A stretch of 64,000 bases of DNA from an uncultured Bacteriovoracaceae bacterium (GCA_937923325.1 CAKZUQ010000018.1:1-64000); one strand, 5' to 3'. Positions 35,996 to 47,070 are shown, counted from the stretch's first letter. Program-made: numbers and translations. The notes: generated from the letters alone by a model not told the origin.

Positions 35996-38641
35996 ATGAA
36001 AAAAAGACTTATCATTGTAGATATTAGTAGTTTTATATTCCGTGCATTTTTTGCAATTAGACCTATGTCAACACCGGATGGTAGACCAGTGAATTCTGTT
36101 TATGGTGTCTTATCAATGATGATAAAGCTTATTAATTCCTATCAACCCAGCCATATAGTTCTTGCTAGAGATACAAGTGGCGGATCATTTAGAAATGAAA
36201 TTTATCCCGAATATAAAGCTAATCGTGGACCTGCTCCGGAAGAGTTAGTTCCTCAATTCGAAATGATTAATAGGCTTATTGAAGTTATGCAAATACCGAA
36301 TAAAGCCATGGTGAACTATGAAGCCGATGATTTAATTGGTTCTATGGCAGTTCAGTATAAAGATGCTTTTGATGAGGTTCTAATTGCGTCAGGTGATAAA
36401 GATTTAATGCAATTCGTAGATGATAAAGTAAAAATGTTAGATACGATGAAGGACATCATTTATGGACCAGACGAAGTGTTTAAAAAAATGGGTGTATGGC
36501 CTAGTCAGATTATGGATTATCTTTCACTCTTAGGAGATTCTTCAGATAATATCCCAGGAGTAAAAGGTATTGGCGCCAAAGGAGCATCTAAACTTTTAGA
36601 CGAACATAAAACTTTAGATGCAGTTATAGAAAATATAGAAACTTTAACAAACAAAAGAGCTAAAACAGCACTAGAAAAAGGTGTTGATGATGCCTATTTA
36701 TCTAGAAAACTTGTTAAAATTGTCACAGATTTAAAGCTCGATTTAGAACCTAAAGACTTAGCATTTTCATTAGAACCTCATCCAGAACTTTTAGAATATC
36801 TAGATGAATTAAACTTTAAAACTTTTAAGGCGAAATTAAAGTCAAATAGTGCAGCGGTAAGTGAATCAAAACCAAATAGTATTAGTATAGGCTTTGATGC
36901 TGTTAAAGATGAAAAAAAATGGGATTCAATTTTAAAAGACTTAGAAGTAAATGATTCAGTTTATATTGAGCCACTTTTTAGGCAAGGAGATTATCATAGT
37001 CTTAATCCAGAATGTGTCGGACTTGCCATAGGAGAGAAAAATTACGTTGTTTACCCCGAAGCAATAAAGTCTTTTAGCTCAATGGTTGAAGATATTTTAA
37101 AGAATAAACATTTATTAATTTCTTCAATTAATATAAAGTCAATTACTTGTGCAGCTATAGCTCAAAATGTAGAAATTGAGTGTCAGTTATTCGATATCTC
37201 TCAAGCACACTTTATTTTAGACCCAGATAAAAAACATGATCTTTCAACAATTTCTCAAGAGATAATGAACGAGAATGTTTTAACTTTAAAAGAACTTTTT
37301 AAAGAAAGTCTAGATGCAGAACAAAGTATTAGAAACTTTGAATTTGCTATTGCAAGAAGAGCATATTTTGGAATTCGAATCTACCCTTGGTTAATGAAAA
37401 AACTCAAAGAAGCAGGACTTGATAGCGTTTTTTATGAAATGGATTTACCACTTATAAACGTTTTATCTAAGATGGAAATGCTTGGAATAGATCTGAATAC
37501 TGACTTCTATGAAGAAGTTGAAAAAGACTTTCAATCACAAGTTGATGAGATAGATGCAAAAGTTAAAGAAGTATCAGACAGTGAAGTTAATCTAAAATCA
37601 CCAAAACAAGTAAGTGCATTATTATTTGAAAAACTTGAACTACCTATTATCAAAAAAACAAAAACTGGAGCCTCAACAGACTCAAGTGTCTTAGAGGAGC
37701 TGAACTCTCAGGGGGAAAGTGAAATCCCTGGAATGATCCTAAAGTTTCGTGAAATTGATAAGCTATTGTCGACATATGTTAAAACACTCCCTAAGTTAGT
37801 AGGTGAAGATAAAAAAATTCATACACACTTTAATCAGAATGTAGCAGCTACAGGAAGACTTTCAAGTGACAAACCAAATCTTCAAAATATTCCTATAAGA
37901 TCAGAAAATGGCAGAAAACTAAGGAAGGGATTTGTTCCAGCACAAGGATGTGTACTTTTAGGAGCAGATTACTCCCAGGTAGAACTAAGAATACTGGCTC
38001 ACTTTTCTGAAGATGAAGTTATGGTAAATGCATTTAATAATGATGAAGATATCCATGCCCAGACAGCAGCAGAAGTTTTAGACATGGATATCGCTGATGT
38101 ATCTAAAAATGATAGGTCTCAGGCTAAAACTGTAAACTTTGGTTTAATGTATGGACAGGGATCATTTGGTCTTTCAAAAACCTTGGGTATATCAATGGGA
38201 GAAGCTAAGCACTATATTACTGAGTATTTCGAAAAATTTCATAAAGTTAAATCATACCTTGATGGACTTAAAGAAGAGTGTGCTCAAAAAGGGTATACAG
38301 AAACTTTATTTGGAAGAAAAAGAATTATTAAGGATATTAATTCATCCAATAGACAGATGAAGTCCATGGCAGAAAGAATGGCAATTAATACACCAATTCA
38401 AGGTACAGCTGCAGATATTATAAAAAAAGCAATGATTGATATTGATAAGGCCATGTCTGAAGCAAAATTAAAATCAACAATGTTACTTCAAGTTCATGAT
38501 GAATTAATTTTCGAAGTCCCTGAGTCAGAAGTAGAACAAATGAAAGAGCTTGTTAGAGATAAAATGGAAAATGTTGTAAAACTATCAGTTCCATTAAAGG
38601 TTGATATGGGTATCGGTGAAAACTGGTATGAATTGAAGTAG
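35996..38641 (+). CDS. polA: DNA polymerase I
   Basis: An 881-residue family A polymerase for primer removal and repair synthesis. Residues 1-290 are the 5'-3' exonuclease (RGPAPEELVPQF, EADDLIGSMA, GDKDLMQ, GDSSDNIPGVKGIGAKGA). The polymerase domain has TGRLSSDKPNLQNIPIR, motif A DYSQVELRILAHFS, the O-helix RSQAKTVNFGLMYGQG and motif C LLQVHDELIFEVPE. The middle 3'-5' exonuclease domain lacks the FDTET-type DxE motif (it reads VYIEPLF) and the YxxxD motif, so proofreading is probably lost, as in several bacterial Pol I enzymes. CAGGAGAG precedes the ATG. Confidence 0.96.
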   Translation: MKKRLIIVDISSFIFRAFFAIRPMSTPDGRPVNSVYGVLSMMIKLINSYQPSHIVLARDTSGGSFRNEIYPEYKANRGPAPEELVPQFEMINRLIEVMQIPNKAMVNYEADDLIGSMAVQYKDAFDEVLIASGDKDLMQFVDDKVKMLDTMKDIIYGPDEVFKKMGVWPSQIMDYLSLLGDSSDNIPGVKGIGAKGASKLLDEHKTLDAVIENIETLTNKRAKTALEKGVDDAYLSRKLVKIVTDLKLDLEPKDLAFSLEPHPELLEYLDELNFKTFKAKLKSNSAAVSESKPNSISIGFDAVKDEKKWDSILKDLEVNDSVYIEPLFRQGDYHSLNPECVGLAIGEKNYVVYPEAIKSFSSMVEDILKNKHLLISSINIKSITCAAIAQNVEIECQLFDISQAHFILDPDKKHDLSTISQEIMNENVLTLKELFKESLDAEQSIRNFEFAIARRAYFGIRIYPWLMKKLKEAGLDSVFYEMDLPLINVLSKMEMLGIDLNTDFYEEVEKDFQSQVDEIDAKVKEVSDSEVNLKSPKQVSALLFEKLELPIIKKTKTGASTDSSVLEELNSQGESEIPGMILKFREIDKLLSTYVKTLPKLVGEDKKIHTHFNQNVAATGRLSSDKPNLQNIPIRSENGRKLRKGFVPAQGCVLLGADYSQVELRILAHFSEDEVMVNAFNNDEDIHAQTAAEVLDMDIADVSKNDRSQAKTVNFGLMYGQGSFGLSKTLGISMGEAKHYITEYFEKFHKVKSYLDGLKEECAQKGYTETLFGRKRIIKDINSSNRQMKSMAERMAINTPIQGTAADIIKKAMIDIDKAMSEAKLKSTMLLQVHDELIFEVPESEVEQMKELVRDKMENVVKLSVPLKVDMGIGENWYELK

Positions 38642-38646
38642 GATTT

Positions 38647-39084
38647 ATGACTAATAAAAAACAAACGAAATTCTGGATTGCTTTAGCAGTACCTTTTGCC
38701 ATTATAATTTTAGTTTTAGTAAAACTTTATCACACTATAGATGCTGGTAGCAGTGATCCTTTTGAGAACAAAGGTGGAATGGTTTTCACTTATGATCAGT
38801 TTTCACAAAAAATTGAAGTGGAATTACCAGTTTCAAATGCACTTGTCGCAATAGCAACAGTTAAGGCCAAAAGTGATATTCTTAAAATTATAGAAAAAAG
38901 ACAAAACATACATACGACCAACACACGTTATCACTGGCTAGCAATTGCTGTTAGAGATGAGGCTGATAAGAATTGGAATGTTACGTTTAGAGAAATGGGT
39001 GTTACTCCAAAAGTTGAGTGTAAATCGAGTGTCAATATTCAAACAGGTGTTTCTTTAGAACTTAAATGCATAAATGATAAATAA
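38647..39084 (+). CDS. Membrane-anchored protein of unknown function
   Basis: A 145-residue protein with one N-terminal membrane helix (FWIALAVPFAIIILVLVKLY) and a soluble, probably periplasmic domain of beta-strand character with two Cys near the end. It starts five bases after polA and shares its transcript. In size and layout it resembles FixH-like or other single-span periplasmic proteins, but no signature supports a name. Confidence 0.65.
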   Translation: MTNKKQTKFWIALAVPFAIIILVLVKLYHTIDAGSSDPFENKGGMVFTYDQFSQKIEVELPVSNALVAIATVKAKSDILKIIEKRQNIHTTNTRYHWLAIAVRDEADKNWNVTFREMGVTPKVECKSSVNIQTGVSLELKCINDK

Positions 39085-39109
39085 AAAAGCCCTCTATGAA
39101 ATAGAGGGC
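39083..39109 (-). terminator. Rho-independent terminator of the peroxiredoxin gene
   Basis: Perfect 9-bp stem GCCCTCTAT/ATAGAGGGC, loop of three, followed on the minus strand by six T. On the plus strand the same stem may also stop the polA transcript, with a poorer tail. Confidence 0.9.
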
Positions 39110-39137
39110 AGTCTATATTTAAAAAATTAATTTTAAA

Positions 39138-39728
39138 TTACTTTGCGTGCTTAGATAAATAAGCTGCAACACCATCAGCAGTTGCTGTCATTGCTTCTTC
39201 ACCTTTTTTCCAGTTTGCTGGACAAACTTCACCATGTTTCTCATGGTACTGAAGAGCATCAACTACTCTTAGAGCTTCTTCAACATTTCTTCCAAGAGGA
39301 AGGTCATTGATTGTTGAATGTCTAACGATTCCTTCTTTATCGATTAAGAATAGACCTCTTAATGCAACAGATTCGTCAAAAAGAACTCCGTAGTCACGTG
39401 CAATATCTTTTTTAACATCAGCGATTAGTGGGTAATCGATTTCACCAATTCCACCTTTTTCAACTGGAGTGTTTCTCCATGCAAAGTGAGAAAAGTGAGA
39501 GTCAATTGAACAACCTAAAAGCTCTACGCCTCTTTCTTTGAACTCAGAAACTTTTGCATTAAAAGCTAAGATTTCAGATGGACAAACAAATGTAAAATCT
39601 AGAGGGTAAAAGTATAAAACAACTTCTTTACCTTTATAATCAGAAAGGCTTACTTCTTTGAACTCGCCATTTCCCATAACTGCAGTTGCTGTAAAATTCG
39701 GTGCTGGTTTTGTAACTAAACTAGACAT
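39138..39728 (-). CDS. Typical 2-Cys peroxiredoxin (AhpC/Prx1 type)
   Basis: A 196-residue cytoplasmic peroxidase that reduces H2O2 and organic peroxides. The peroxidatic Cys is C49 in [11 protein letters not shown] and the resolving Cys is C169 in [28 protein letters not shown] is also typical of the Prx1 group. The electron donor may be the thioredoxin encoded 4 kb away, since no ahpF is present. Its upstream region carries a near-perfect OxyR operator and the oxyR gene comes next in the same direction. AAGGAG precedes the ATG and a strong terminator follows the stop. Confidence 0.95.
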   Translation of the reverse strand: MSSLVTKPAPNFTATAVMGNGEFKEVSLSDYKGKEVVLYFYPLDFTFVCPSEILAFNAKVSEFKERGVELLGCSIDSHFSHFAWRNTPVEKGGIGEIDYPLIADVKKDIARDYGVLFDESVALRGLFLIDKEGIVRHSTINDLPLGRNVEEALRVVDALQYHEKHGEVCPANWKKGEEAMTATADGVAAYLSKHAK

Positions 39729-39798
39729 AAATAATCTCCTTGTGTCTTTTAATTATTTTTACTGATGACAGTATCGTTAAAAATTCAATATAAATACA

Positions 39799-39835
39799 AT
39801 TGATTTTTTCTATCCTTAGAATCGATTTTATCTAT
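39799..39835 (-). promoter_or_regulatory. OxyR operator upstream of the peroxiredoxin gene
   Basis: Read on the minus strand: ATAG, 7 bp, CGAT, 7 bp, ATAG, 7 bp, CAAT. This matches the known OxyR consensus of four ATAG/CTAT elements spaced by seven bases with only one mismatch in each of two elements. It lies 71-107 bp before the peroxiredoxin ATG; a weak -35/-10 pair (TTGTAT, 18 bp, GATACT) begins directly after it, the geometry expected for activation by OxyR. Confidence 0.75.
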
Positions 39836-39888
39836 GAGGCTAAACTACTGAACTTACAGGAACAAATCAACTAAAGAGCTCTATAATT

Positions 39889-40833
39889 CTAATTGATCTC
39901 TATAATTTCTGAATGTTTTGGGTTAAATGTACGCAATTCGTCAGGGATATTAGCGAGGATTTCCTCTTCTAGCGCATCAAGTATTCTTTTTTTAATGATA
40001 TTTTTACTATGAACTAGAGAGACCTCACGTAAAGGTACTGGTCTTGAAAATGGTCTTAAAAGTTTTTTGTGTGCAGTGGCAAGCTGTTCTGTCGCCATAT
40101 GTGGAAGAAGAGTGTAACCAGAACCTTTTAGGACCATATTTTTAAGGGTTTCAAAATTTCCTGATTCAAAGTTTATTGGGTTATTAGAACCATGAGATCT
40201 TTGATTTTGGCAAATATTCAAAACTTGGTCTCTAAAGCAGTTTCCTTTGTTTAGTAGCCAAATTTCATCAATATCTAGGTCATCCTCTTTTACTTTCGTT
40301 TTTTTGGATAAAGGATGATTCTTAGAGACAAATAAATGAAAAGGTTCATAGTACATCACTTTCTCTATAATAGATTTTTCATGAAGTGGTGTTACTAGTA
40401 TTCCTGCGTCTATTTCATCATTCTTAAGTAATTCAATAATCTCTTCTGTTTTATTCTCTTTGATCATCAGGTTTACTTTAGGATATTTTTCTAAAAATTC
40501 TTGTACAAATAATGGGATGATAAATGGGCTGAGTGTTGGGATTACAGATAACTTGAAATCACCAGTTATTTCACCTTTAGTTTCATCGATAATATTAAAT
40601 AACTTTTTTTGCTCGAATATAATATTTTTAGCCTGTTCGATTATAGCAATCCCTTCATCAGTTGCTTGGATTGGTGACTTTGATCTATCAAATATTGTGA
40701 CTTCAAGTTCTTCTTCTAGTTTTTGCAATTGCATACTTAAAGTAGGTTGAGTAACAAAGCAAGAGTTAGCTGCTCTTCCAAAGTGCTTGTGTTTGTGCAC
40801 TGCTAATACATATTCTAGTTGTGTTAAAGTCAT
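39889..40833 (-). CDS. oxyR: Hydrogen-peroxide sensor, LysR-family regulator OxyR
   Basis: A 314-residue LysR-type regulator. The N-terminal helix-turn-helix is FGRAANSCFVTQPTLSMQLQ. The redox pair characteristic of OxyR is present in CFRDQVLNIC at residues 199 and 208, the same numbers as in E. coli. Oxidation to a disulfide would switch on the adjacent peroxiredoxin promoter, whose operator is visible in the 160-bp gap downstream. The gene diverges from the EamA transporter with a 59-bp gap. Confidence 0.93.
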   Translation of the reverse strand: MTLTQLEYVLAVHKHKHFGRAANSCFVTQPTLSMQLQKLEEELEVTIFDRSKSPIQATDEGIAIIEQAKNIIFEQKKLFNIIDETKGEITGDFKLSVIPTLSPFIIPLFVQEFLEKYPKVNLMIKENKTEEIIELLKNDEIDAGILVTPLHEKSIIEKVMYYEPFHLFVSKNHPLSKKTKVKEDDLDIDEIWLLNKGNCFRDQVLNICQNQRSHGSNNPINFESGNFETLKNMVLKGSGYTLLPHMATEQLATAHKKLLRPFSRPVPLREVSLVHSKNIIKKRILDALEEEILANIPDELRTFNPKHSEIIEIN

Positions 40834-40892
40834 GACAAAATTATAACAAAAAGTTGATAGATGTGAAAACTAGATTGTTGTAAGATGTCCTG

Positions 40893-41774
40893 ATGAATGC
40901 ATATATTTTAACTTTATTAGCAAATCTATGCTTTGCGCTAGGTGCTCAATTTTTTACGCATTACTCAAGAAAGTTCTCATCTACTTGGATGAACACTTTT
41001 AAGGCCTTGGTTGCAGCAGTTTGCTTCTTTATAACTATCAGTTTAACTACAGGGTTTCACAGTATTGGTGTTGTGAACTTTTTATGGTTTTTTGTTTCAG
41101 GTTTTGTTGCGTTAGGTATCGGGGATATTTTTTTACTTAAGGCCTTTGAAAAAATAGGTCCTGGTAGAACGATGGTGATTTTTGGCTTTCATCCTGTAAT
41201 TGTTGGAGTCTTGTCATATTTTATTCTTTCGCAGTCATTAGACCCGAATAAACTTTGGGCCGTTTTCTTTTTTATGGCATGTCTTTTTATTTATTCTTAT
41301 GAAAGTTTTATAAAATTTGGCAAGTGGGAAGTGGCTGGAGTTGCCTTTGCTTTTCTAGGTATGACATTAGATGGCTGTGGGGTATTGATAACGCGTTATG
41401 CGTTTGATTTGAATTCAAATATAACAGCATTTGAAGGAAACTTGTATCGTTGTCTAGGAGCTCTTTTATCCTATTTAATCATACGTGGCTTTTCACCATT
41501 TTATTTTAGAAAGCGTTTCAGGTCTTTGAACTTAAAGTCTAGAAGCTATGTTATTTTGGGGGCATTGTTTGGTACTTTTTTCTCTTTGGCTCTTTATTTA
41601 AGTGCTATTCAAAAAGCTGCTGACCTTGCAGTTGTTTCTGCAATTTCTATTACGTCTGTTATCTTTTCAACTATCTTTGAGTCTGTGTGGGAGAGGAAAT
41701 GGCCAAGTAAGTACTTATTCATTTCTTTGATCTTTTTCACAGGTGGAATGCTATTTATATTTGATGTGATGTAA
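40893..41774 (+). CDS. EamA/DMT-family transporter
   Basis: A 293-residue inner-membrane protein with about ten helices in two EamA-type halves (GIGDIFLLKAFEKIGPGRTM in the first; AALYLSAIQKAADLAVVSAI-like segment in the second). DMT transporters export metabolites or amino acids; the substrate cannot be told. Start ATG lies close to the divergent oxyR start. Confidence 0.85.
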   Translation: MNAYILTLLANLCFALGAQFFTHYSRKFSSTWMNTFKALVAAVCFFITISLTTGFHSIGVVNFLWFFVSGFVALGIGDIFLLKAFEKIGPGRTMVIFGFHPVIVGVLSYFILSQSLDPNKLWAVFFFMACLFIYSYESFIKFGKWEVAGVAFAFLGMTLDGCGVLITRYAFDLNSNITAFEGNLYRCLGALLSYLIIRGFSPFYFRKRFRSLNLKSRSYVILGALFGTFFSLALYLSAIQKAADLAVVSAISITSVIFSTIFESVWERKWPSKYLFISLIFFTGGMLFIFDVM

Positions 41775-41798
41775 AAAAGGGAAGCTTAAAAGCTTCCC
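41773..41798 (-). terminator. Terminator between convergent genes
   Basis: GGGAAGCTT/AAGCTTCCC palindrome with a two-base centre. The minus strand continues with six T, so it terminates the M1-like peptidase unit; on the plus strand CCTTCTG follows, giving weaker termination of the EamA gene, whose stop codon is part of the structure. Confidence 0.85.
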
Positions 41799-41827
41799 CT
41801 TCTGATATTCATTATTTTATTTATCAT

Positions 41828-43201
41828 CTAAATAATAGAGTCAATTTCCTCTTGAGTATACTCAACATGATGAGGGTTTTCTGGTTCAACTGCAGGAGAT
41901 CGTCCATTTGATAAACTTTGATTTTTATCAGGGTGACCTCCATAAATGTACTGGTTAAAATCCTCTGTGAAATCTAAACCAGAATACTCTTCAAGGTCAG
42001 ATTTAAAATCATTTGTAGTAACTGTTGTGAATTTTCTTTTATTGAAATATCCACGTAGGAAGTCTTTTAGACCTGGAAGACCAGCTTGTTTAAGTTGATA
42101 ATGAATATAGGCAAAGAAACTTCTTCCTTTTTCGTAAGACCTCTTATCAGTCTTTCTTGTATAAACATTATGCTTGGCTAAGTTGACGCTAAAGTAGTTT
42201 GGACTCTTGTGTGTTTGATGCCCCTTGTCTCTCCAAGAAGCAATTCCTTCGTCCATCCAACCTGAGTTTCCATCTGCAGGTAATACACCTTTTGCAAAAT
42301 AACTATGTTGTAATTCGTGGCCTAAAGAAATATATGATGTTGCTGTTGCTCCAACATACTCCATTCCACCTCTGATTTTTGTTCCGTATATTAGAAGCTC
42401 TGGGTGAGGCCATGCTCCATAATCTCTTTCAAGCTCTCTCATAACTTTTACTGTTTTTCTTTTCATTCTCCAATTTCTAAATCGAAACGAAGAGTAAATA
42501 GTAACAGGAATTTGTCTTCCACTAATTGATGGGAATTTGAAGTGTAGTCTCCAGAACTTTCTTTTAGGAACTAAGTGAAAGTACACACTTGATGCCGTGT
42601 AGAAAGAGGGATAACTAACTTCAATAAAGTTATTATCTAACTCTTTTGTTACACCATTTGCAAAAATATTATGGGCTTTATTTGTTCCTATAACTTGAAC
42701 TCTAAAAGTCATTTGGTATTGATCATACTCATAGTTTGTTGGTAAAAATCTCTCAAGGAACATTCTATCTTTCAAGTCTTTAATAAAGAAACCACTTGAA
42801 ACACCTTTCCAGCCATACTTAGTTCCTTTTTCGATCGGAGTCCTTATAGTCATTGTGTGAATACCTGGTGTAACTTCAACTTTTGGATATCTAACGAATG
42901 AAACGTTTCCTGGAACAGGAGTTAGTGTGTGTTCAACAGCTTTCCCATTAACTATAACTTCAGTTGGCTTAGAGACCGAGTCAAAAACTGGGTAACCAGT
43001 ATCATTGGCCATAAACGTAATATTTGTTGATGCCCATGCTTGTTTATTTGCTTTATCGTAAGTTAATTCATAAACAGCTTTTATAAAGTCTACAAAAATG
43101 ACTTTTCCATCTTTTGTTTTAAAAGCAGGTGGTGCTTGATCAATCCCGGCAAAAGCCTGAAAGCTCAAAACAGTTATTAATCCTAATAGTAGTTTTTTCA
43201 T
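41828..43201 (-). CDS. Secreted M1-like (gluzincin) metallopeptidase
   Basis: A 457-residue protein with signal peptide MKKLLLGLITVLSFQAFA. The zinc site is HELQH at 295-299 with the third ligand Glu 318 in WMDEGIASW, exactly the HExxH-x18-E spacing of family M1. GGMEY (278-282) stands where M1 aminopeptidases have GAMEN. The N-terminal half is beta-rich, as in M1. Probably periplasmic or secreted and able to trim peptides, which suits a predator that digests prey protein (inference). It is followed by a bidirectional-looking terminator and preceded by the amidotransferase-like gene after 14 bp. Confidence 0.82.
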   Translation of the reverse strand: MKKLLLGLITVLSFQAFAGIDQAPPAFKTKDGKVIFVDFIKAVYELTYDKANKQAWASTNITFMANDTGYPVFDSVSKPTEVIVNGKAVEHTLTPVPGNVSFVRYPKVEVTPGIHTMTIRTPIEKGTKYGWKGVSSGFFIKDLKDRMFLERFLPTNYEYDQYQMTFRVQVIGTNKAHNIFANGVTKELDNNFIEVSYPSFYTASSVYFHLVPKRKFWRLHFKFPSISGRQIPVTIYSSFRFRNWRMKRKTVKVMRELERDYGAWPHPELLIYGTKIRGGMEYVGATATSYISLGHELQHSYFAKGVLPADGNSGWMDEGIASWRDKGHQTHKSPNYFSVNLAKHNVYTRKTDKRSYEKGRSFFAYIHYQLKQAGLPGLKDFLRGYFNKRKFTTVTTNDFKSDLEEYSGLDFTEDFNQYIYGGHPDKNQSLSNGRSPAVEPENPHHVEYTQEEIDSII

Positions 43202-43215
43202 AATTTCTTACTCTC

Positions 43216-44118
43216 TTATATGTTGTGTTCAGTGTTAGTTTTTTGATTTCTTAAAATATTTTTTTTGATACATGCTCTATTTAAAAGCCAAGAAAAAATT
43301 GATCTTCTCGTTTTTCCAAAAGTATATTCAGGGTGAAACTGAACTCCTAAAACAGGTCTATTGTAGAATTCTAAAACTTCTGCAATCCTACCTGAGTGAG
43401 AGTAACCAGTGACATCAAGATTTGGCCATCTTGACCTATTCTTATTAAAATAATCTACTCTTAAACCTTGATGATGTAACTCGACACCTCTAAAGGACTT
43501 TCTATTTTGTAAACTTGCTATTAAAGACTCATTATTAGTAATAGTTACTTTATCTAGAGTGTATCTTCTGTTTTTAATACCTAGTTCTTTTTTTATATCA
43601 ACATAAAGTGGGATTCCTTGAGATACAGTTAACATTTGCATACCTCTACAAATACCAAGGACGGGAGTGTATAAAGTATCCTGAGAAGTATTGTTAAAAT
43701 ACTCCTTTAAAAGATTGTACTCAAAGGGGTCTCTTCTTTTTCCTTCCTTGGAGTAATTGACTAAGTAATCTAGGCTTTGAATATGTGTCCTTAGGTCTTG
43801 CTCAACATTTTGAATATAGTATTTGGGATCGATATCAGCTCCACCTGGGATTAAAATAGCATCAAGCATAGATAAGTTTGGTGTTTGATTTTCGCTGTAG
43901 ATGTTTACGATATTAACATTATAGCCACTTTTTCGTGCATATCTTTTAAGAGCCCATCTGTTAAAGCGTCCACAGTTTGTAGTACACCCAACTGTAATAG
44001 TTTCATTTTTTGGGAGTGAGCATCTTTGCTTTTTAAAACTTGTTGATGCACTTGCATCCATTTGGACTTTCAGAATAAAGGTAAAAACAAGACCAAGGGT
44101 CGTTAGATAGAATTTCAT
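43216..44118 (-). CDS. Exported class I glutamine-amidotransferase-like hydrolase (peptidase C26 type)
   Basis: A 300-residue protein of the gamma-glutamyl-hydrolase/PuuD group: LIPGGADIDPKYY, nucleophile GICRGMQ (Cys 157), ELHHQG, and the GVQFHPEY His/Glu pair (262, 264) complete the triad. The group cleaves gamma-glutamyl bonds and is normally cytoplasmic; here an N-terminal MKFYLTTLGLVFTFILKV segment ending ASAS looks like a signal peptide, so the enzyme may act in the periplasm on gamma-glutamyl peptides, possibly including murein-derived ones. It shares a transcript with the M1-like peptidase. AGGAAG before the ATG supports this start. Confidence 0.8.
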   Translation of the reverse strand: MKFYLTTLGLVFTFILKVQMDASASTSFKKQRCSLPKNETITVGCTTNCGRFNRWALKRYARKSGYNVNIVNIYSENQTPNLSMLDAILIPGGADIDPKYYIQNVEQDLRTHIQSLDYLVNYSKEGKRRDPFEYNLLKEYFNNTSQDTLYTPVLGICRGMQMLTVSQGIPLYVDIKKELGIKNRRYTLDKVTITNNESLIASLQNRKSFRGVELHHQGLRVDYFNKNRSRWPNLDVTGYSHSGRIAEVLEFYNRPVLGVQFHPEYTFGKTRRSIFSWLLNRACIKKNILRNQKTNTEHNI

Positions 44119-44226
44119 TTTTTGCTTCCTAGTAAAACAGTATTATCAATACTATTTTACGCCTAAGTAAAATGCTCTTCAATTCATGTAAAAATTAGGA
44201 AAAATATTCGATAGCTTTAGCTAAGA

Positions 44227-44838
44227 CTAGTGCCAGTCTACCTCTAGTTGTGCTTGAGCTTTTGTAAAATAACGAGGATCCGCACTTAATAACTCAAGTA
44301 TTACTGAGTTTTCTTGAAATTGGATGACTTCACGGCCAGGATAATAGTTAACCTCACCCAGGTCATTTGGAAGAGTGTAACAAGAGTGAAAATGATAAAA
44401 TAGGCCATTTGTAAAATCTGTTTGAGTAACAGGAGAGTTTGAAGTTGCTCCTCCAATATACTTACAATAAAAACCATAGTCGTCTTCATTTTGAGCATTA
44501 AAGTAAATAACTGCAGTATTATTACCTGCATTTCCAGATGTCACGGCCACACTCGCTGGGATTCTAACTGCTGAATCTTGGTGAAATTCAAATGTAGAGT
44601 TAAGTGTTATCGTCGATTTACTACTTATTGACCCCGAAGAAAATTCATCTTCCAGAACTATATTACTTGAAGTTAGGGAATCTCTTCTTATTTCTTCAGA
44701 TTCTGCTGAGTTCTTAACTTGCTTTCCACAACCAACTAATAACATACAATATAATGACATGTAGAAGAGCTTGATATGATGACATCTAGCTTTCTCTATT
44801 CCATACGATAATAAATTTAAAATTGATTTCTTTAACAT
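44227..44838 (-). CDS. Probable lipoprotein of unknown function
   Basis: A protein of about 203 residues whose export signal (KLFYMSLYCMLLVGCGKQ) ends in a lipobox, LVGC. The start is uncertain: the ATG at 44838 gives the needed basic stretch before the hydrophobic core; an ATG at 44760 gives a very short, uncharged signal and neither has a clear ribosome-binding site. The mature part is Ser/Thr-rich and beta-strand-like, with paired Cys (YCKYIGG; HSCYTL). No family recognised. Confidence 0.6.
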   Translation of the reverse strand: MLKKSILNLLSYGIEKARCHHIKLFYMSLYCMLLVGCGKQVKNSAESEEIRRDSLTSSNIVLEDEFSSGSISSKSTITLNSTFEFHQDSAVRIPASVAVTSGNAGNNTAVIYFNAQNEDDYGFYCKYIGGATSNSPVTQTDFTNGLFYHFHSCYTLPNDLGEVNYYPGREVIQFQENSVILELLSADPRYFTKAQAQLEVDWH

Positions 44839-44958
44839 GCATAATTTATCGGTTTCAGAATTTTGAAGTTTAGTAAATTGAAGGAAAATATTTCCTTCCG
44901 AGAAAATAATGCGCTGCAAACTGTGTTTTTAATCATTTATCTCTATTACCGTAGTTTT

Positions 44959-45001
44959 TTGCTCTATTGACCCTTGACACTGGAGCAATAGGTATTAACT
45001 T
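44959..45001 (+). promoter_or_regulatory. groE promoter region, no CIRCE element
   Basis: A perfect TTGACA at 44974-44979 with a weak TAACTT 16 bp on. It lies inside an inverted repeat TTGCTC...GAGCAA (44959-44964 and 44983-44988). No CIRCE (TTAGCACTC-N9-GAGTGCTAA) is present, so HrcA control is not evident. Confidence 0.3.
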
Positions 45002-45061
45002 GTTCTGTACGAATTATTTTAAAAATCTTGCTAACTAATAGCGTTATAAAGGAGATAGGAA

Positions 45062-45349
45062 ATGTCTGTAAAACCATTACACGATAGAGTTTTAGTAAAA
45101 AGACTTGAAGAGGAAAACAAAACTGCTGGTGGAATTATCATCCCTGATAATTCAAAAGAAAAACCTGCTCAAGGTGAGATAGTTGCTGTTGGATCTGGTT
45201 ATAGAAATACTGATGGATCTAAAACTGCTTTAGAAGTTAAAGCTGGTGACAAAGTTCTTTTTGGAAAATATTCAGGTAGTGAAGTAAAAGTTGAAGGTAG
45301 TGACTTTTTAATAATGAAAGAAGATGAAATTTTAGGAATCTTCCAATAA
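45062..45349 (+). CDS. groES: Co-chaperonin GroES
   Basis: A 95-residue heptameric lid of the GroEL chamber. [20 protein letters not shown] (including the mobile loop TAGGIIIPD), [11 protein letters not shown] and the ending [10 protein letters not shown] are textbook GroES. AAGGAGAT precedes the ATG; groEL follows after 24 bp on the same transcript. Confidence 0.98.
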   Translation: MSVKPLHDRVLVKRLEEENKTAGGIIIPDNSKEKPAQGEIVAVGSGYRNTDGSKTALEVKAGDKVLFGKYSGSEVKVEGSDFLIMKEDEILGIFQ

Positions 45350-45364
45350 TAAATAATCTAATAG

Positions 45365-47032
<1,668 letters not shown>

Positions 47033-47039
47033 AATAAAA

Positions 47040-47070
47040 TCTAGAGCCAAGGCTCTAGAGATTTTATTTT
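47040..47070 (+). terminator. Rho-independent terminator of groES-groEL
   Basis: Perfect 9-bp stem TCTAGAGCC/GGCTCTAGA with a two-A loop, followed by GATTTTATTTT. Confidence 0.9.

Noticed and set aside
44941..45061. CIRCE operator before groES
   Set aside because: Searched for TTAGCACTC-N9-GAGTGCTAA; only a 6-bp inverted repeat with 18-bp spacing is present.
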